Shown here in pieces: positions 6,914 to 12,878 of a DNA stretch of 14,680 bases. Source of the DNA: SIG588 sp045597045. GTDB lineage: Bacteria > Bacillota > Clostridia > Oscillospirales > Acutalibacteraceae. The position numbers and the translations under genes are program-made. The notes under the pieces were generated by a model that saw nothing but the letters and a program-made list of their open reading frames with translations, was not told where the DNA came from and ran no database searches. The stretch's first letter is position 1. Each line of letters begins with the position of its first letter. The stretch covers positions 1 to 14,680 of the forward strand of contig JAZODN010000097.1 of NCBI GenBank assembly GCA_045597045.1, given 5' to 3'.

Positions 6914-6938
6914 TTACAAATTTGTAATGATTACAAAT
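6914..6938. promoter_or_regulatory. PerR/Fur box overlapping the perR start site
   Basis: ATTTGTAAT-G-ATTACAAAT (6920-6938) is a perfect 9-1-9 inverted repeat. Its core TTGTAATnATTACAA is the 7-1-7 form of PerR boxes (consensus TTATAATnATTATAA), with one changed base per arm. A third half-site TTACAAA (6914-6920) overlaps it, making a second palindrome TTACAAATTTGTAA. The site lies just downstream of the -10 box of perR, where bound repressor would block initiation. Confidence 0.85.
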
Positions 6939-6940
6939 AT

Positions 6941-6969
6941 AAGATAACATACCATTTGCAAAATGTCAA
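6941..6969 (-). promoter_or_regulatory. Promoter of the perR-rubrerythrin operon
   Basis: On the minus strand a perfect TTGACA (6969-6964) is followed after 17 nt by TATCTT (6946-6941). Upstream of the -35 box (6970-7002) lie runs of A and T, including TTGAA-AAAA-TTCAA, that could act as an UP element. The PerR box begins three bases downstream of the -10. Confidence 0.75.
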
Positions 6970-7002
6970 TAGGTTTTTTTTGAAAAAATTCAAAAAATTT
7001 TT

Positions 7003-8132
7003 ATGGTGCAGATTCCCGGGTTGACAGTTGGGATGACATTTGTTCCTTTTATAAATAGGAAATGGGATGTAAAGAGGATATCATTGATACGGGATAAAAC
7101 GTCCGATTATTCGATTGTTATTTCATGCGAGGCATGGCGTGTGAACGCAAGGCGGCAGAGGAATTGTCACTGTATTTGGAGAAAATCGCCGGTGCAAAAT
7201 TGCCTGTCTTTACAGACGATGTTCCTGCGACTCCCTTTGAGGTTCTCTTGGGGCAGACGAACCGCGAGAGCGAAGCGCAGTTCGACCGAAAGAGTATCGG
7301 CGCGAACGGCTTCGCGATTCAGACGGTTGGAGAAAAGCTTTTTTGTGGGTGGCGACGGCTATGGGACGCTGTATGCCGTTTACGAGTTTTTGGAAAAGTA
7401 TTTCGGCTGTCGCTTTTACACTGCACGTTTTGAAAAGATTCCGGAAAGAGAGGAGGTTCTCCTTTCCGATATTCACGATGTTCAACGCGCAGGGTTCGAT
7501 TACCGCGCTCTGCATTGGCACGATTATCTGTGGGACGATGCATTCTGCGCTAAGCGAAAGGTCAATTGGCGCAAGGTGGGACATGCGATGCAACCGGAAT
7601 ACGGCATGGCACTCCGCTACTGCAATAATGCCTTTGGACATACCATTTACCGTCTGGCAGAGATGAGTGGCGGTCACACCGATGCACAGCCCTGCCTTTC
7701 CGATAAACGTGTCTATCAGACGGTGCTGAAAAACGTATGGGAATGGTTGAAAAACGACCCCGATGCCCACATTCTCTCCATCTCGCAAAACGACACCCAC
7801 AGTTGGAGTGCCGGCTGCACGTGCGAACAGTGTCAAAAAACGCTGGAGGAGACAGGGAGCTATTCCGGCAGCCGGATTCGGTTTATCAATCGTTTGGCGG
7901 AAGAATTAGAAGAGGAGTATCCCAGCCTTTTGTACCATACTTTTGCGTACCGCTTCACCCGTCAACCGCCCCAAAACATTCGGTTACATAAAAATATTCT
8001 CATTGAGCTTTGTACCATTGAGGCTTGCTTCCGCCATCCGATAGAAGAATGCGGATCGATGGGGAACGCGCACTAAATTTCGACCGTCACATTCTCTGGT
8101 GGGGCGATCCCACACCGGTTATCCCCGAATGA
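7003..8132 (+). pseudogene. Decayed DUF4838 glycan-related gene
   Basis: A broken gene for a DUF4838-type protein, a family found in glycan loci and related to the alpha-glucuronidase N-terminal fold. The frame from 7003 gives DKTSDYSIVISCEA, then turns to arginine-rich nonsense for about 70 codons (7135-7344), then becomes homologous-looking again from FVGGDGYGTLYAVYEFLEKY to ILIELCTIEACFRHPIEEC. In the nonsense part another frame encodes ERKAAEELSLYLEKIAGAKL and GANGFAIQTVGEKLF. The signs are a one-base loss near 7134 and a one-base gain in the six-T run at 7339-7344, which cancel. The frame ends at 8076, but a different frame (8052-8132) reads RALNFDRHILWWGDPTPVIP, probably the original C-terminus, so several hundred codons were lost. 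MVQIPGLTVGMTFVPFINRK at the start may come from another gene. There is no ribosome binding site. Confidence 0.8.
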
Positions 8133-8134
8133 AG

Positions 8135-8176
8135 AAATACCGTATCCAACATCGAACGACGTTGGATACGGTATTT
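8135..8176 (+). terminator. Hairpin terminator after the DUF4838 remnant
   Basis: The 16-nt arms AAATACCGTATCCAAC (8135-8150) and GTTGGATACGGTATTT (8161-8176) pair perfectly around a 10-nt loop, 2 nt after the presumed original stop codon (8130-8132). A short T-run ends the stem; the sequence after it is TCAAAAATT, so efficiency is uncertain. Its place supports 8132 as the true end of the ancestral gene. Confidence 0.75.
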
Positions 8177-8198
8177 TCAAAAATTATGTAAAAAAGCA

Positions 8199-8227
8199 TT
8201 GACAAAAAAGAAAACGTTTGCTATAAT
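8199..8227 (+). promoter_or_regulatory. Consensus promoter of the tRNA-Ala locus
   Basis: TTGACA (8199-8204), 17 nt, then TATAAT (8222-8227): both boxes and the spacing match the sigma-A consensus exactly. Transcription would begin near 8234, run through the tRNA fragment and then the intact tRNA-Ala. Confidence 0.9.
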
Positions 8228-8260
8228 AATCAAGCGTTCAAAAGAAGCGCAACTGAATAT

Positions 8261-8313
8261 GGGGGTATAGTTCAGCTGGGAGCGCAATGCACTCAAAGTT
8301 GAACCCCATCTCA
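8261..8313 (+). pseudogene. Truncated tRNA-Ala copy
   Basis: Bases 8256-8282 repeat the start of the intact tRNA-Ala gene (8345-8371) with a single T/C difference: acceptor strand GGGGGTA and D-arm TAGTTCAGCTGGGAG. After that the match stops; no anticodon arm can be folded. A short T-arm-like tail GTTGAACCCC then ATCTC (about 8299-8312) suggests the remains of the 3' end. It therefore looks like a tRNA gene with an internal deletion, placed 89 nt upstream of the functional copy and on the same transcript. The exact end is uncertain. Confidence 0.6.
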
Positions 8314-8327
8314 TAATTTCATAAATA

Positions 8328-8442
<115 letters not shown>

Positions 8443-8451
8443 ATTTTTTTG

Positions 8452-8478
8452 CCCGCTCAGTTTGAGTGGGTATTTTTT
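8452..8478 (+). terminator. Intrinsic terminator after tRNA-Ala
   Basis: CCCGCTCA (8452-8459) pairs with TGAGTGGG (8463-8470), eight pairs including one G-U, around a 3-nt loop, followed by TATTTTTT. It lies just past the inverted repeat around the tRNA and ends the tRNA transcript. Confidence 0.85.
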
Positions 8479-8490
8479 GTTTGTAGGGTC

Positions 8491-8519
8491 TTTATTCCCG
8501 CACCAAAATATGTTATAAT
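8491..8519 (+). promoter_or_regulatory. Promoter of the DUF4375-like gene
   Basis: A perfect TATAAT at 8514-8519 is preceded by TGT (8511-8513), an extended -10 element. The -35 position 17 nt upstream reads TTTATT, a weak match that the extended -10 can offset. The predicted start near 8526 would leave a leader of only about 13 nt, just enough for the AGAGGTG binding site before the ATG at 8539. Confidence 0.65.
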
Positions 8520-8538
8520 AATTTTAAGAGGTGATTAT

Positions 8539-8940
8539 ATGGGATTGTTTGATATTTTTAAGAAGAAACCCCAGTTGACCAAAGAACAACTCAAATGGAA
8601 TAAAATGTGGGATTTGTGGGTAGAGAAAAAAGTCGATTCCCCCTATGCCGAACTTATGACCTACCAAAGCGAGGTCAATAATGGTGGACACGATCAGTAT
8701 TTCACCAACGTTGAGAACGTCGGTGATTTAGAAAAAGAAATGTCAGCATTGGAGCAGATCTTGTCTGCAAAACTCAAAGCCAATTTGAAGAAGGCATACA
8801 AGGCATATCGTGTATTGGAAGAAAAGGAAGAGGACGAAAAATCCGAAGAAGTTTTGGACCAATGCGACGACGTGTTTTGGGAGTACGAAGAAGAGATTAA
8901 CCACACTCTTGAAGAATACGCTTCTAAAATTGAACTATAA
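8539..8940 (+). CDS. DUF4375 (DMP19-like) domain protein
   Basis: A 133-residue, mostly charged, soluble protein. EVNNGGHDQYF (residues 45-55) is the signature of the DUF4375/DMP19 family (E/QVxNGGFxQYF). The N-terminus MGLFDIFKKK is a short basic amphipathic helix, common in small bacterial proteins of unknown role. The C-terminal half is helical and very acidic (EEKEEDEKSEE near 94-104) and may form a coiled coil. Family members occur widely in bacteria, also as immunity-like or hypothetical proteins, with no agreed biochemical function, so I assign none. I chose the ATG at 8539 because AGAGGTG precedes it and it follows an extended -10 promoter; the reading frame further upstream runs back into the tRNA gene. 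It is monocistronic, with its own terminator. Confidence 0.8.
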   Translation: MGLFDIFKKKPQLTKEQLKWNKMWDLWVEKKVDSPYAELMTYQSEVNNGGHDQYFTNVENVGDLEKEMSALEQILSAKLKANLKKAYKAYRVLEEKEEDEKSEEVLDQCDDVFWEYEEEINHTLEEYASKIEL

Positions 8941-8957
8941 TTTTGTAGTATCGCCGA

Positions 8958-8986
8958 GCCGAGCAGGTACCACCTGCTCGGCTTTT
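8958..8986 (+). terminator. Terminator of the DUF4375-like gene
   Basis: GCCGAGCAGGT (8958-8968) and ACCTGCTCGGC (8972-8982) pair perfectly in a GC-rich 11-bp stem, followed by TTTT. It starts 17 nt after the stop codon and abuts the pnuC promoter. Confidence 0.9.
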
Positions 8987-8989
8987 GCA

Positions 8990-9018
8990 TTGACATTTCG
9001 CACATTTGCCGTTATAAT
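8990..9018 (+). promoter_or_regulatory. Consensus promoter of pnuC
   Basis: TTGACA (8990-8995), 17-nt spacer, TATAAT (9013-9018): an exact sigma-A consensus. Transcription should begin near 9025, giving a leader of about 115 nt before the pnuC start codon. Confidence 0.9.
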
Positions 9019-9024
9019 AATGGT

Positions 9025-9130
9025 TAGACATACTGAATACCGATGAAACTGCCACCGGGTAGTGAAATGCGTTAGCATTCGTTTGCACGTCGTTAGGTCT
9101 TTGAAGATGTGCATACGGGTGCTTTTTTTG
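9025..9130 (+). promoter_or_regulatory. Structured pnuC leader, possible riboswitch or attenuator
   Basis: The leader can form three hairpins: ACTGCC-ACCG-GGTAGT (9048-9063), AATGC-GTTA-GCATT (9066-9079), and an 8-bp stem TGCACGTC/GATGTGCA (9084-9091 with 9106-9113) around a 14-nt loop. A run of seven T (9123-9129) then touches the ribosome binding site GGAGG (9130-9134). GCAC at 9085-9088 could instead pair with GTGC at 9119-9122 directly before the T-run, so two exclusive folds are possible. A very strong promoter, structured leader, T-run before the SD and a vitamin transporter gene together suggest ligand-controlled expression. It does not match a riboswitch class I can recall with confidence. 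Confidence 0.5.
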
Positions 9131-9140
9131 GAGGCGTGTG

Positions 9141-9821
9141 ATGAAAACCTATTTCTCAAAATTAGAGATCACCTTATGGTGTTCTTCTGCCTTGCTGATC
9201 GTAGGATCCTTTTGTGTCTTTGATCGAGAAAACTACTTAACGTTATTGGCATCGCTGATCGGTGTTACCTCGCTGATTTTTAATGCCAAAGGCAATCCTT
9301 TCGGGCAGGTGTTGATGGTGGTATTCAGCTTGTTGTATGGCTTCATTTCCTATAGCTTTGCCTATTACGGCGAAATGATCACCTATCTCGGCATGACCAT
9401 GCCGATGGCGGTCTTTGCTCTGATCTCGTGGCTGAAGAATCCTTACAAAAACAACAAAGCAGAGGTCAAGGTGAATACCATCAGCAAAAAGGAAACCGTG
9501 TTGATGTGGATCGGCGCCGCTGCTGTTACTGTGCTGTTCTATTTTATATTGGCTTATTTCCATACGGTGAACATCATCCCCGGCACCCTGTCCGTTACCA
9601 CCAGTTTTGTTGCGGTCTATCTCACTTTCCGCAGAAGTCCGTTGTTTGCGCTGGCGTATGCTGCCAACGATGTGGTGTTGATCGTTTTGTGGATTATGGC
9701 AAGCGTATACGATATTCGCTATATTTCCGTTGTCGTTTGCTTCGTCGCCTTTTTGGTGAACGATATCTACGGCTATATCAGCTGGCAGAAAATGAAAGTA
9801 CGTCAGAGTAAAAATCAATAA
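9141..9821 (+). CDS. pnuC: PnuC-family nicotinamide riboside transporter
   Basis: A 226-residue inner-membrane protein with about seven hydrophobic helices. It is typical of PnuC, a facilitative carrier that brings nicotinamide riboside (or, in relatives PnuT and PnuX, thiamine or riboflavin) into the cell, where kinases trap it. Visible family traits are FNAKGNPFGQVLMVVFSLLY (47-66), YYGEMITYLGMTMPM then W97, NDVVLIVLW (176-184) and the C-terminal VNDIYGYISW (206-215). The NAK/GNP loop and final N-x-x-Y-G-x-x-x-W pattern are PnuC hallmarks. I chose the ATG at 9141 (GGAGG, 6-nt spacing) over the GTG one codon before. There is no neighbouring NadR or ribosylnicotinamide kinase, so the true substrate is set by homology alone. 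The leader suggests regulation by a metabolite. Confidence 0.92.
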   Translation: MKTYFSKLEITLWCSSALLIVGSFCVFDRENYLTLLASLIGVTSLIFNAKGNPFGQVLMVVFSLLYGFISYSFAYYGEMITYLGMTMPMAVFALISWLKNPYKNNKAEVKVNTISKKETVLMWIGAAAVTVLFYFILAYFHTVNIIPGTLSVTTSFVAVYLTFRRSPLFALAYAANDVVLIVLWIMASVYDIRYISVVVCFVAFLVNDIYGYISWQKMKVRQSKNQ

Positions 9822-9848
9822 TCGCGCACTGTTTGAATTTTATATCCG

Positions 9849-9877
9849 TTGAAAAACGGTTGCGCCTGTGGTATAAT
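9849..9877 (+). promoter_or_regulatory. Promoter of the GNAT gene
   Basis: TTGAAA (9849-9854), 17 nt, TATAAT (9872-9877). The -35 box lies within the dyad CCGTT-GAAA-AACGG (9846-9859), which is itself flanked by GCGCA (9824-9828) and TGCGC (9861-9865). These nested repeats could form a hairpin ending the pnuC transcript, though no T-run follows, or an operator. Confidence 0.75.
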
Positions 9878-9912
9878 CAGTTCGATAAATAAGGATTTGA
9901 CGGAGGTCAATG

Positions 9913-10362
9913 ATGGCAATAGAATTGCGAAAGATTGATGCTGCGAACGAGGAGGCTGTTGTTTTACTTGAAGTATTAGACAGCCAAAAACAGTATATCG
10001 CATCCAACGATACGTCCTTGGAAACGGCAACAAAGGAGGAGTATAAAAACATTGCCCGACCTTTTGCGATTTATGCAGACGATACCCTTGTGGGATTCAC
10101 GATGTTTGCATTTGATTTTGAAAATACCGTGCCTGAGTATTGGTTGTGGCGTTTTATGATTGACAAGAGTTTTCAAGGAAAAGGATACGGTTCTGCTGCC
10201 TTAGAGAAAATTATTGAGTATTTCAGAGATAACGGAGCAAATCATATTTTCCTCTCCACGAAGGAGACCAATGCAAGCGCCCTAAAATTATATCACAAGT
10301 GTCGCTTTGTAGAAACCGGCGAACTGAATGACGGCGAAATCGTATTGCAGTTGATTCTATAA
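9913..10362 (+). CDS. GNAT family N-acetyltransferase
   Basis: A 149-residue acetyl-CoA-dependent transferase. The acetyl-CoA pyrophosphate loop QGKGYG (residues 88-93, pattern Q/R-x-x-G-x-G/A) follows the beta-strand YWLWRFMIDKSF. NASALKLYHKCRFVETGE (120-137) is the usual C-terminal strand and helix with the conserved Tyr (Y127). The overall form resembles spermine/spermidine acetyltransferases of the BltD/PaiA type, which act on polyamines, but substrate cannot be told from sequence alone. I chose the ATG at 9913 (GGAGG with 6-nt spacing) over the adjacent ATG at 9910 (3-nt spacing). The next ribosome binding site follows its stop by 12 nt, so it was probably co-transcribed with the reductase whose stub remains downstream. 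Confidence 0.9.
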   Translation: MAIELRKIDAANEEAVVLLEVLDSQKQYIASNDTSLETATKEEYKNIARPFAIYADDTLVGFTMFAFDFENTVPEYWLWRFMIDKSFQGKGYGSAALEKIIEYFRDNGANHIFLSTKETNASALKLYHKCRFVETGELNDGEIVLQLIL

Positions 10363-10388
10363 ATCCCGGTTTGAGGGAGGAAACAAAG

Positions 10389-10526
10389 ATGGTTAATTAC
10401 GGATTACAAGATAAAGTGGCACTCATCACCGGAGCGAACAATCCGCAAGGTGTTGGTGCAACGACGATGCCGGCTTTTGTTCGCGAAGGGGCCAAAGTGG
10501 TTTTGATTTATAAGAAAATCGCATAG
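10389..10526 (+). pseudogene. N-terminal stub of an SDR oxidoreductase
   Basis: A good ribosome binding site (GGGAGG at 10375-10380, 8-nt spacing) leads to 45 codons that begin exactly like a short-chain dehydrogenase/reductase: LQDKVALITGANNPQGVG (the TGxxxGxG NAD(P)-binding loop), then REGAKVVLIY, the end of the second beta-strand. A TAG at 10524-10526 then stops it. Full members have about 250 residues and need the later Ser-Tyr-Lys catalytic set, so this product cannot be an active enzyme. The rest of the gene is absent; the next gene starts 18 nt later. It is therefore most likely the 5' end of a gene whose remainder was deleted, possibly still translated. Confidence 0.75.
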
Positions 10527-10544
10527 GTTGTCAGGGGGAATGTT

Positions 10545-11435
10545 ATGGAGATCAGACCGGATTATTATGACGATTTTGCGTGTATCGCAGGGGCGTGTCG
10601 GCATAACTGCTGCATTGGGTGGGAGATCGATATCGACGACGAAAGCCTTGATAAATACGCCAACACGGAAGGTGCATTAAGGGGGAAGTTGCGTGATGGT
10701 ATCGCGTTGGAGCCGTGTGCGCATTTTGTGCTTTCTGCGGAGGAGCGTTGTCCGTTTTTGAACGGGGATAATCTTTGTGAACTGATCTTGCAGGGCGGCG
10801 ACGCTATGCTTTGCCAGATCTGTCGCGATCATCCGCGCTTTTATAACGACGTTTACGGCATCACCGAAAAAGGGGTTGGCCTTTGCTGTGAGGCGGCAGC
10901 AAAACTCGTGCTGACTAAAACCGCACCCGTGCGGTTGGTATCTGATGACGGCACCTTTCCGCAAAACGCGTTTTACAGAGAACGGGACGCTTTGCTGGCC
11001 GTTTTGCAAAACCGCCGCATGTCGCTTGATGAGCGTATGGAACGCGTGTTAGAACGGGTCGGCGTTTCGTCGCCGATCGAAAAGGCAGATTGGGTGAGCG
11101 TGTATAAAGCGCTTGAACGGTTAGACCGTGCGTGGGAGGAGCGTCTGAATGGGGTGGACTGCCTTTGCAAAGACATTCCGCCGCAGTTGGAAACGGCATG
11201 TGAACAACTGCTTTGCTATTTTCTCTACCGTCATAGCGGCGGCGCGTCGGAAGAGTTTCTGTTCCGTGAATGCGTGCAGTTTGCGGTTTTGTCTTGCCGT
11301 GTAATCGTCACCCTCTGTCGTTCTTGCTCCGTGGAGGAACTGGTGGAGGTGGCGCGCATGTATTCCTCGGAAATCGAATATTCGGACGAGAACGTGGATA
11401 TTTTGTTCGAAAAGTTATGGGAATGCAACCGATGA
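10545..11435 (+). CDS. FliB/YkgJ-like Cys-rich protein
   Basis: A 296-residue protein with the Cys pattern of the flagellin lysine-N-methylase (FliB) and YkgJ CxxCxxCC group. The N-terminal DYYDDFACIAGACRHNCCIG then WEIDID gives C13, C18, C22 and C23. Further on are C58, ERCPFLNGDNLCEL (C69, C78), LCQICRDHPRFY (C90, C93, then D-H-P-R-F) and GVGLCCEAA (C114, C115). This number and spacing of cysteines implies bound iron-sulfur or other metal clusters. FliB of Salmonella methylates lysines of flagellin; many homologues occur in genomes without known flagella and are functionally unclear. No flagellar gene is in the window, so flagellin methylation should not be assumed here. The C-terminal half is a helical domain with scattered Cys. 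The ATG at 10545 has AGGGGG 6 nt before it. Confidence 0.8.
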   Translation: MEIRPDYYDDFACIAGACRHNCCIGWEIDIDDESLDKYANTEGALRGKLRDGIALEPCAHFVLSAEERCPFLNGDNLCELILQGGDAMLCQICRDHPRFYNDVYGITEKGVGLCCEAAAKLVLTKTAPVRLVSDDGTFPQNAFYRERDALLAVLQNRRMSLDERMERVLERVGVSSPIEKADWVSVYKALERLDRAWEERLNGVDCLCKDIPPQLETACEQLLCYFLYRHSGGASEEFLFRECVQFAVLSCRVIVTLCRSCSVEELVEVARMYSSEIEYSDENVDILFEKLWECNR

Positions 11436-11441
11436 TAAAAA

Positions 11442-11486
11442 ACAATGTGACTTATCGCCGCAAGAGAAGACGGCAAGTCACATTGT
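11442..11486. terminator. Hairpin after the FliB-like gene
   Basis: ACAATGTGACTT (11442-11453) pairs perfectly with AAGTCACATTGT (11475-11486). Inside it GCCG (11457-11460) pairs with CGGC (11471-11474). It begins 6 nt after the stop codon. On the plus strand no T-run follows, while on the minus strand TTTTTTATC does, so it may be a weak terminator for this gene and a backup for rlmH on the other strand. Positions 11487-11545 contain nothing recognisable. Confidence 0.65.
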
Positions 11487-11545
11487 ATAACGAGAGTGTA
11501 TTAAGCAGTTACAGTCAACAGCACCGAAAACGGTTTCAAACAAGC

Positions 11546-11577
11546 AAAGGAATCCTGCCTTTCGACAGGATTCCTTT
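11546..11577 (-). terminator. Terminator of the murA-walJ-rlmH operon
   Basis: AAAGGAATCCTG (11546-11557) and CAGGATTCCTTT (11566-11577) pair perfectly around an 8-nt loop. On the minus strand the stem begins inside the rlmH stop codon region and is followed by TTTGCTTGTTTG. Confidence 0.85.
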
Positions 11578-12059
11578 TACTTATGATATTTCCCACCCGA
11601 GGAGATTTGGGCGGCACGGTAGATCTGCTCGAGCAGCATCACGCGCGCGAGTTGGTGGGGGAAGGTCATGGTGGACATCGACAGTTTCACGCGTGCAGAG
11701 GCTTTCACTTCGTCCGAAAGCCCCCACGAGCCGCCGATGATAAACACGGTGTGACTGCATCCGTCCAACGCCACACGGTCGAGCATATCGGCAAGGGCAG
11801 GGGAGGAGAGCGCCTTCCCTTCGATACATAGCGGAAACACCGCGGCACCCGACGGAACGTGGGAGAGTAACCGCTTGCCTTCGGCTTGCAACGTTTGCTG
11901 AATCTGTGCAGGGGAGGGATTATCCGGCAGGCGCTCTTCTTCTACCTCCACGATCGAAAGACGGCAAAACGTCGACAGCCGCTTTTGGTATTCTGCCACG
12001 GCATCACGCCAGTAGGCTTCTTTCAGCTTGCCGACACACAAAACGGTCACGCTACGCAT
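11577..12059 (-). CDS. rlmH: 23S rRNA pseudouridine-1915 N3-methyltransferase RlmH
   Basis: A 160-residue SPOUT-class methyltransferase that uses S-adenosylmethionine to methylate pseudouridine 1915 in helix 69 of 23S rRNA on assembled ribosomes. The protein follows the family end to end: VTVLCVGKLKEAYWRDAVAE at the start, IGGSWGL (108-114) as the SAM-binding glycine loop of the trefoil knot, MTFPHQLARVMLLEQIYRA (131-149), and the C-terminal YHK, which is nearly invariant. The usual length is about 155-160. I chose the ATG at 12059 because AAAGGAG lies 8 nt upstream; the ATG at 12065 is too close. It is the last gene of the operon, 16 nt after walJ. Staphylococci also keep rlmH (orfX) downstream of the wal genes. 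Confidence 0.95.
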   Translation of the reverse strand: MRSVTVLCVGKLKEAYWRDAVAEYQKRLSTFCRLSIVEVEEERLPDNPSPAQIQQTLQAEGKRLLSHVPSGAAVFPLCIEGKALSSPALADMLDRVALDGCSHTVFIIGGSWGLSDEVKASARVKLSMSTMTFPHQLARVMLLEQIYRAAQISSGGKYHK

Positions 12060-12075
12060 TGTCATTGCTCCTTTG

Positions 12076-12876
12076 TTAAAAGATCATAACACCGCTGCAA
12101 TCTTCGGGGGCGGCCACGCGGAGAAGATAATCCGCCCCTTCCAACAACCCACTTTCCGAAAGGGCTTGCTGTGCGGTGGTGCGTGCCAATTCAGGACGGT
12201 TGTTGTGCCGGCTCAAGTGTGCCAGCACAAAACGGGAGGTGCCCGTTTTGGCGAATCCGGCCAGTTCAGCCGCGCAGGCCGGATTGGAAAGGTGACCCGT
12301 GGCGGCCAAAATACGCTGCTTCAAAAAATCGGGATACGGGCCGCCGAGCAGCATCGAAATATCGTGATTGGATTCAATTTGCACGAGGTCACAGCCGCGT
12401 ACAGCTTCGCGCACGGTGGCGGTCATGTTGCCGATATCGGTGGCGATAGCGACCGTGCGGTCATCGGCGGTATGTATGCGATAGCCGCAACTTTGACGGC
12501 TGTCGTGCGGTGTGGTGAAAGCGGTGATCTCGCAGCCGCCCTCCTGCACGGCGGTGCGCCCGTCGGCCGGCAGGGCAAAACAGGGGGTGCCCGTGCTCAC
12601 CTTGTCGCCGTCGCACAGTGCTTCCATGGTGCCGCGTGTGGCATACACGCGCATACCGTACCGTTTGGTGAGCACTTTTAATCCGGCGATGTGGTCGCTG
12701 TGCTCGTGGGTGACAAAGATGGCAGCGATGCGGCGCGGATCGATTCCGCGCTGTGTGAGCGCCGTTTCAATGCGCTTAGCACTAACGCCGGCATCAATCA
12801 AAATGCCGGCGTCTGCGTTTCCGATATATGTGCAATTGCCCTCACTTCCGCTGAACAGCGGACAGTATCTTGCCAT
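12076..12876 (-). CDS. walJ: WalJ/YycJ-like metallo-beta-lactamase-fold hydrolase
   Basis: A 266-residue cytoplasmic metallo-beta-lactamase-fold protein. SGSEGNCTYI (residues 9-18) and LIDAG (26-30) open the fold, followed by the metal motif THEHSDH (56-62), with H57, H59, D61 and H62 as ligands. Further metal residues are likely H144 in TPHDS, D166 in ATDIG and a late His in the LSRHN region. The closest named family is YycJ/WalJ (VicX), proposed to be a 5'-3' nuclease-like hydrolase with a role in coordinating DNA replication and cell division; its precise substrate is not settled. The start at 12876 lies 2 nt after the murA stop codon, with GAGG inside the murA end, so the two are translationally coupled. 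The walRK two-component genes usually near this gene are absent from the window. Confidence 0.88.
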   Translation of the reverse strand: MARYCPLFSGSEGNCTYIGNADAGILIDAGVSAKRIETALTQRGIDPRRIAAIFVTHEHSDHIAGLKVLTKRYGMRVYATRGTMEALCDGDKVSTGTPCFALPADGRTAVQEGGCEITAFTTPHDSRQSCGYRIHTADDRTVAIATDIGNMTATVREAVRGCDLVQIESNHDISMLLGGPYPDFLKQRILAATGHLSNPACAAELAGFAKTGTSRFVLAHLSRHNNRPELARTTAQQALSESGLLEGADYLLRVAAPEDCSGVMIF

Positions 12877-12878
12877 AA

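Noticed and set aside
7003..7134. A short independent gene starting at 7003
   Set aside because: No ribosome binding site, and the sequence flows into the DUF4838-like segment; it is better explained as part of the decayed gene or a fusion scar.
9025..9140. TPP riboswitch before pnuC
   Set aside because: CTGAAT, CCGGGTAGTG and GCGTTAG resemble parts of the TPP aptamer, but the 5' GGGGnGC strand, CTGAGA and the closing AGGGA are missing, and the transcript would start too late to include them.
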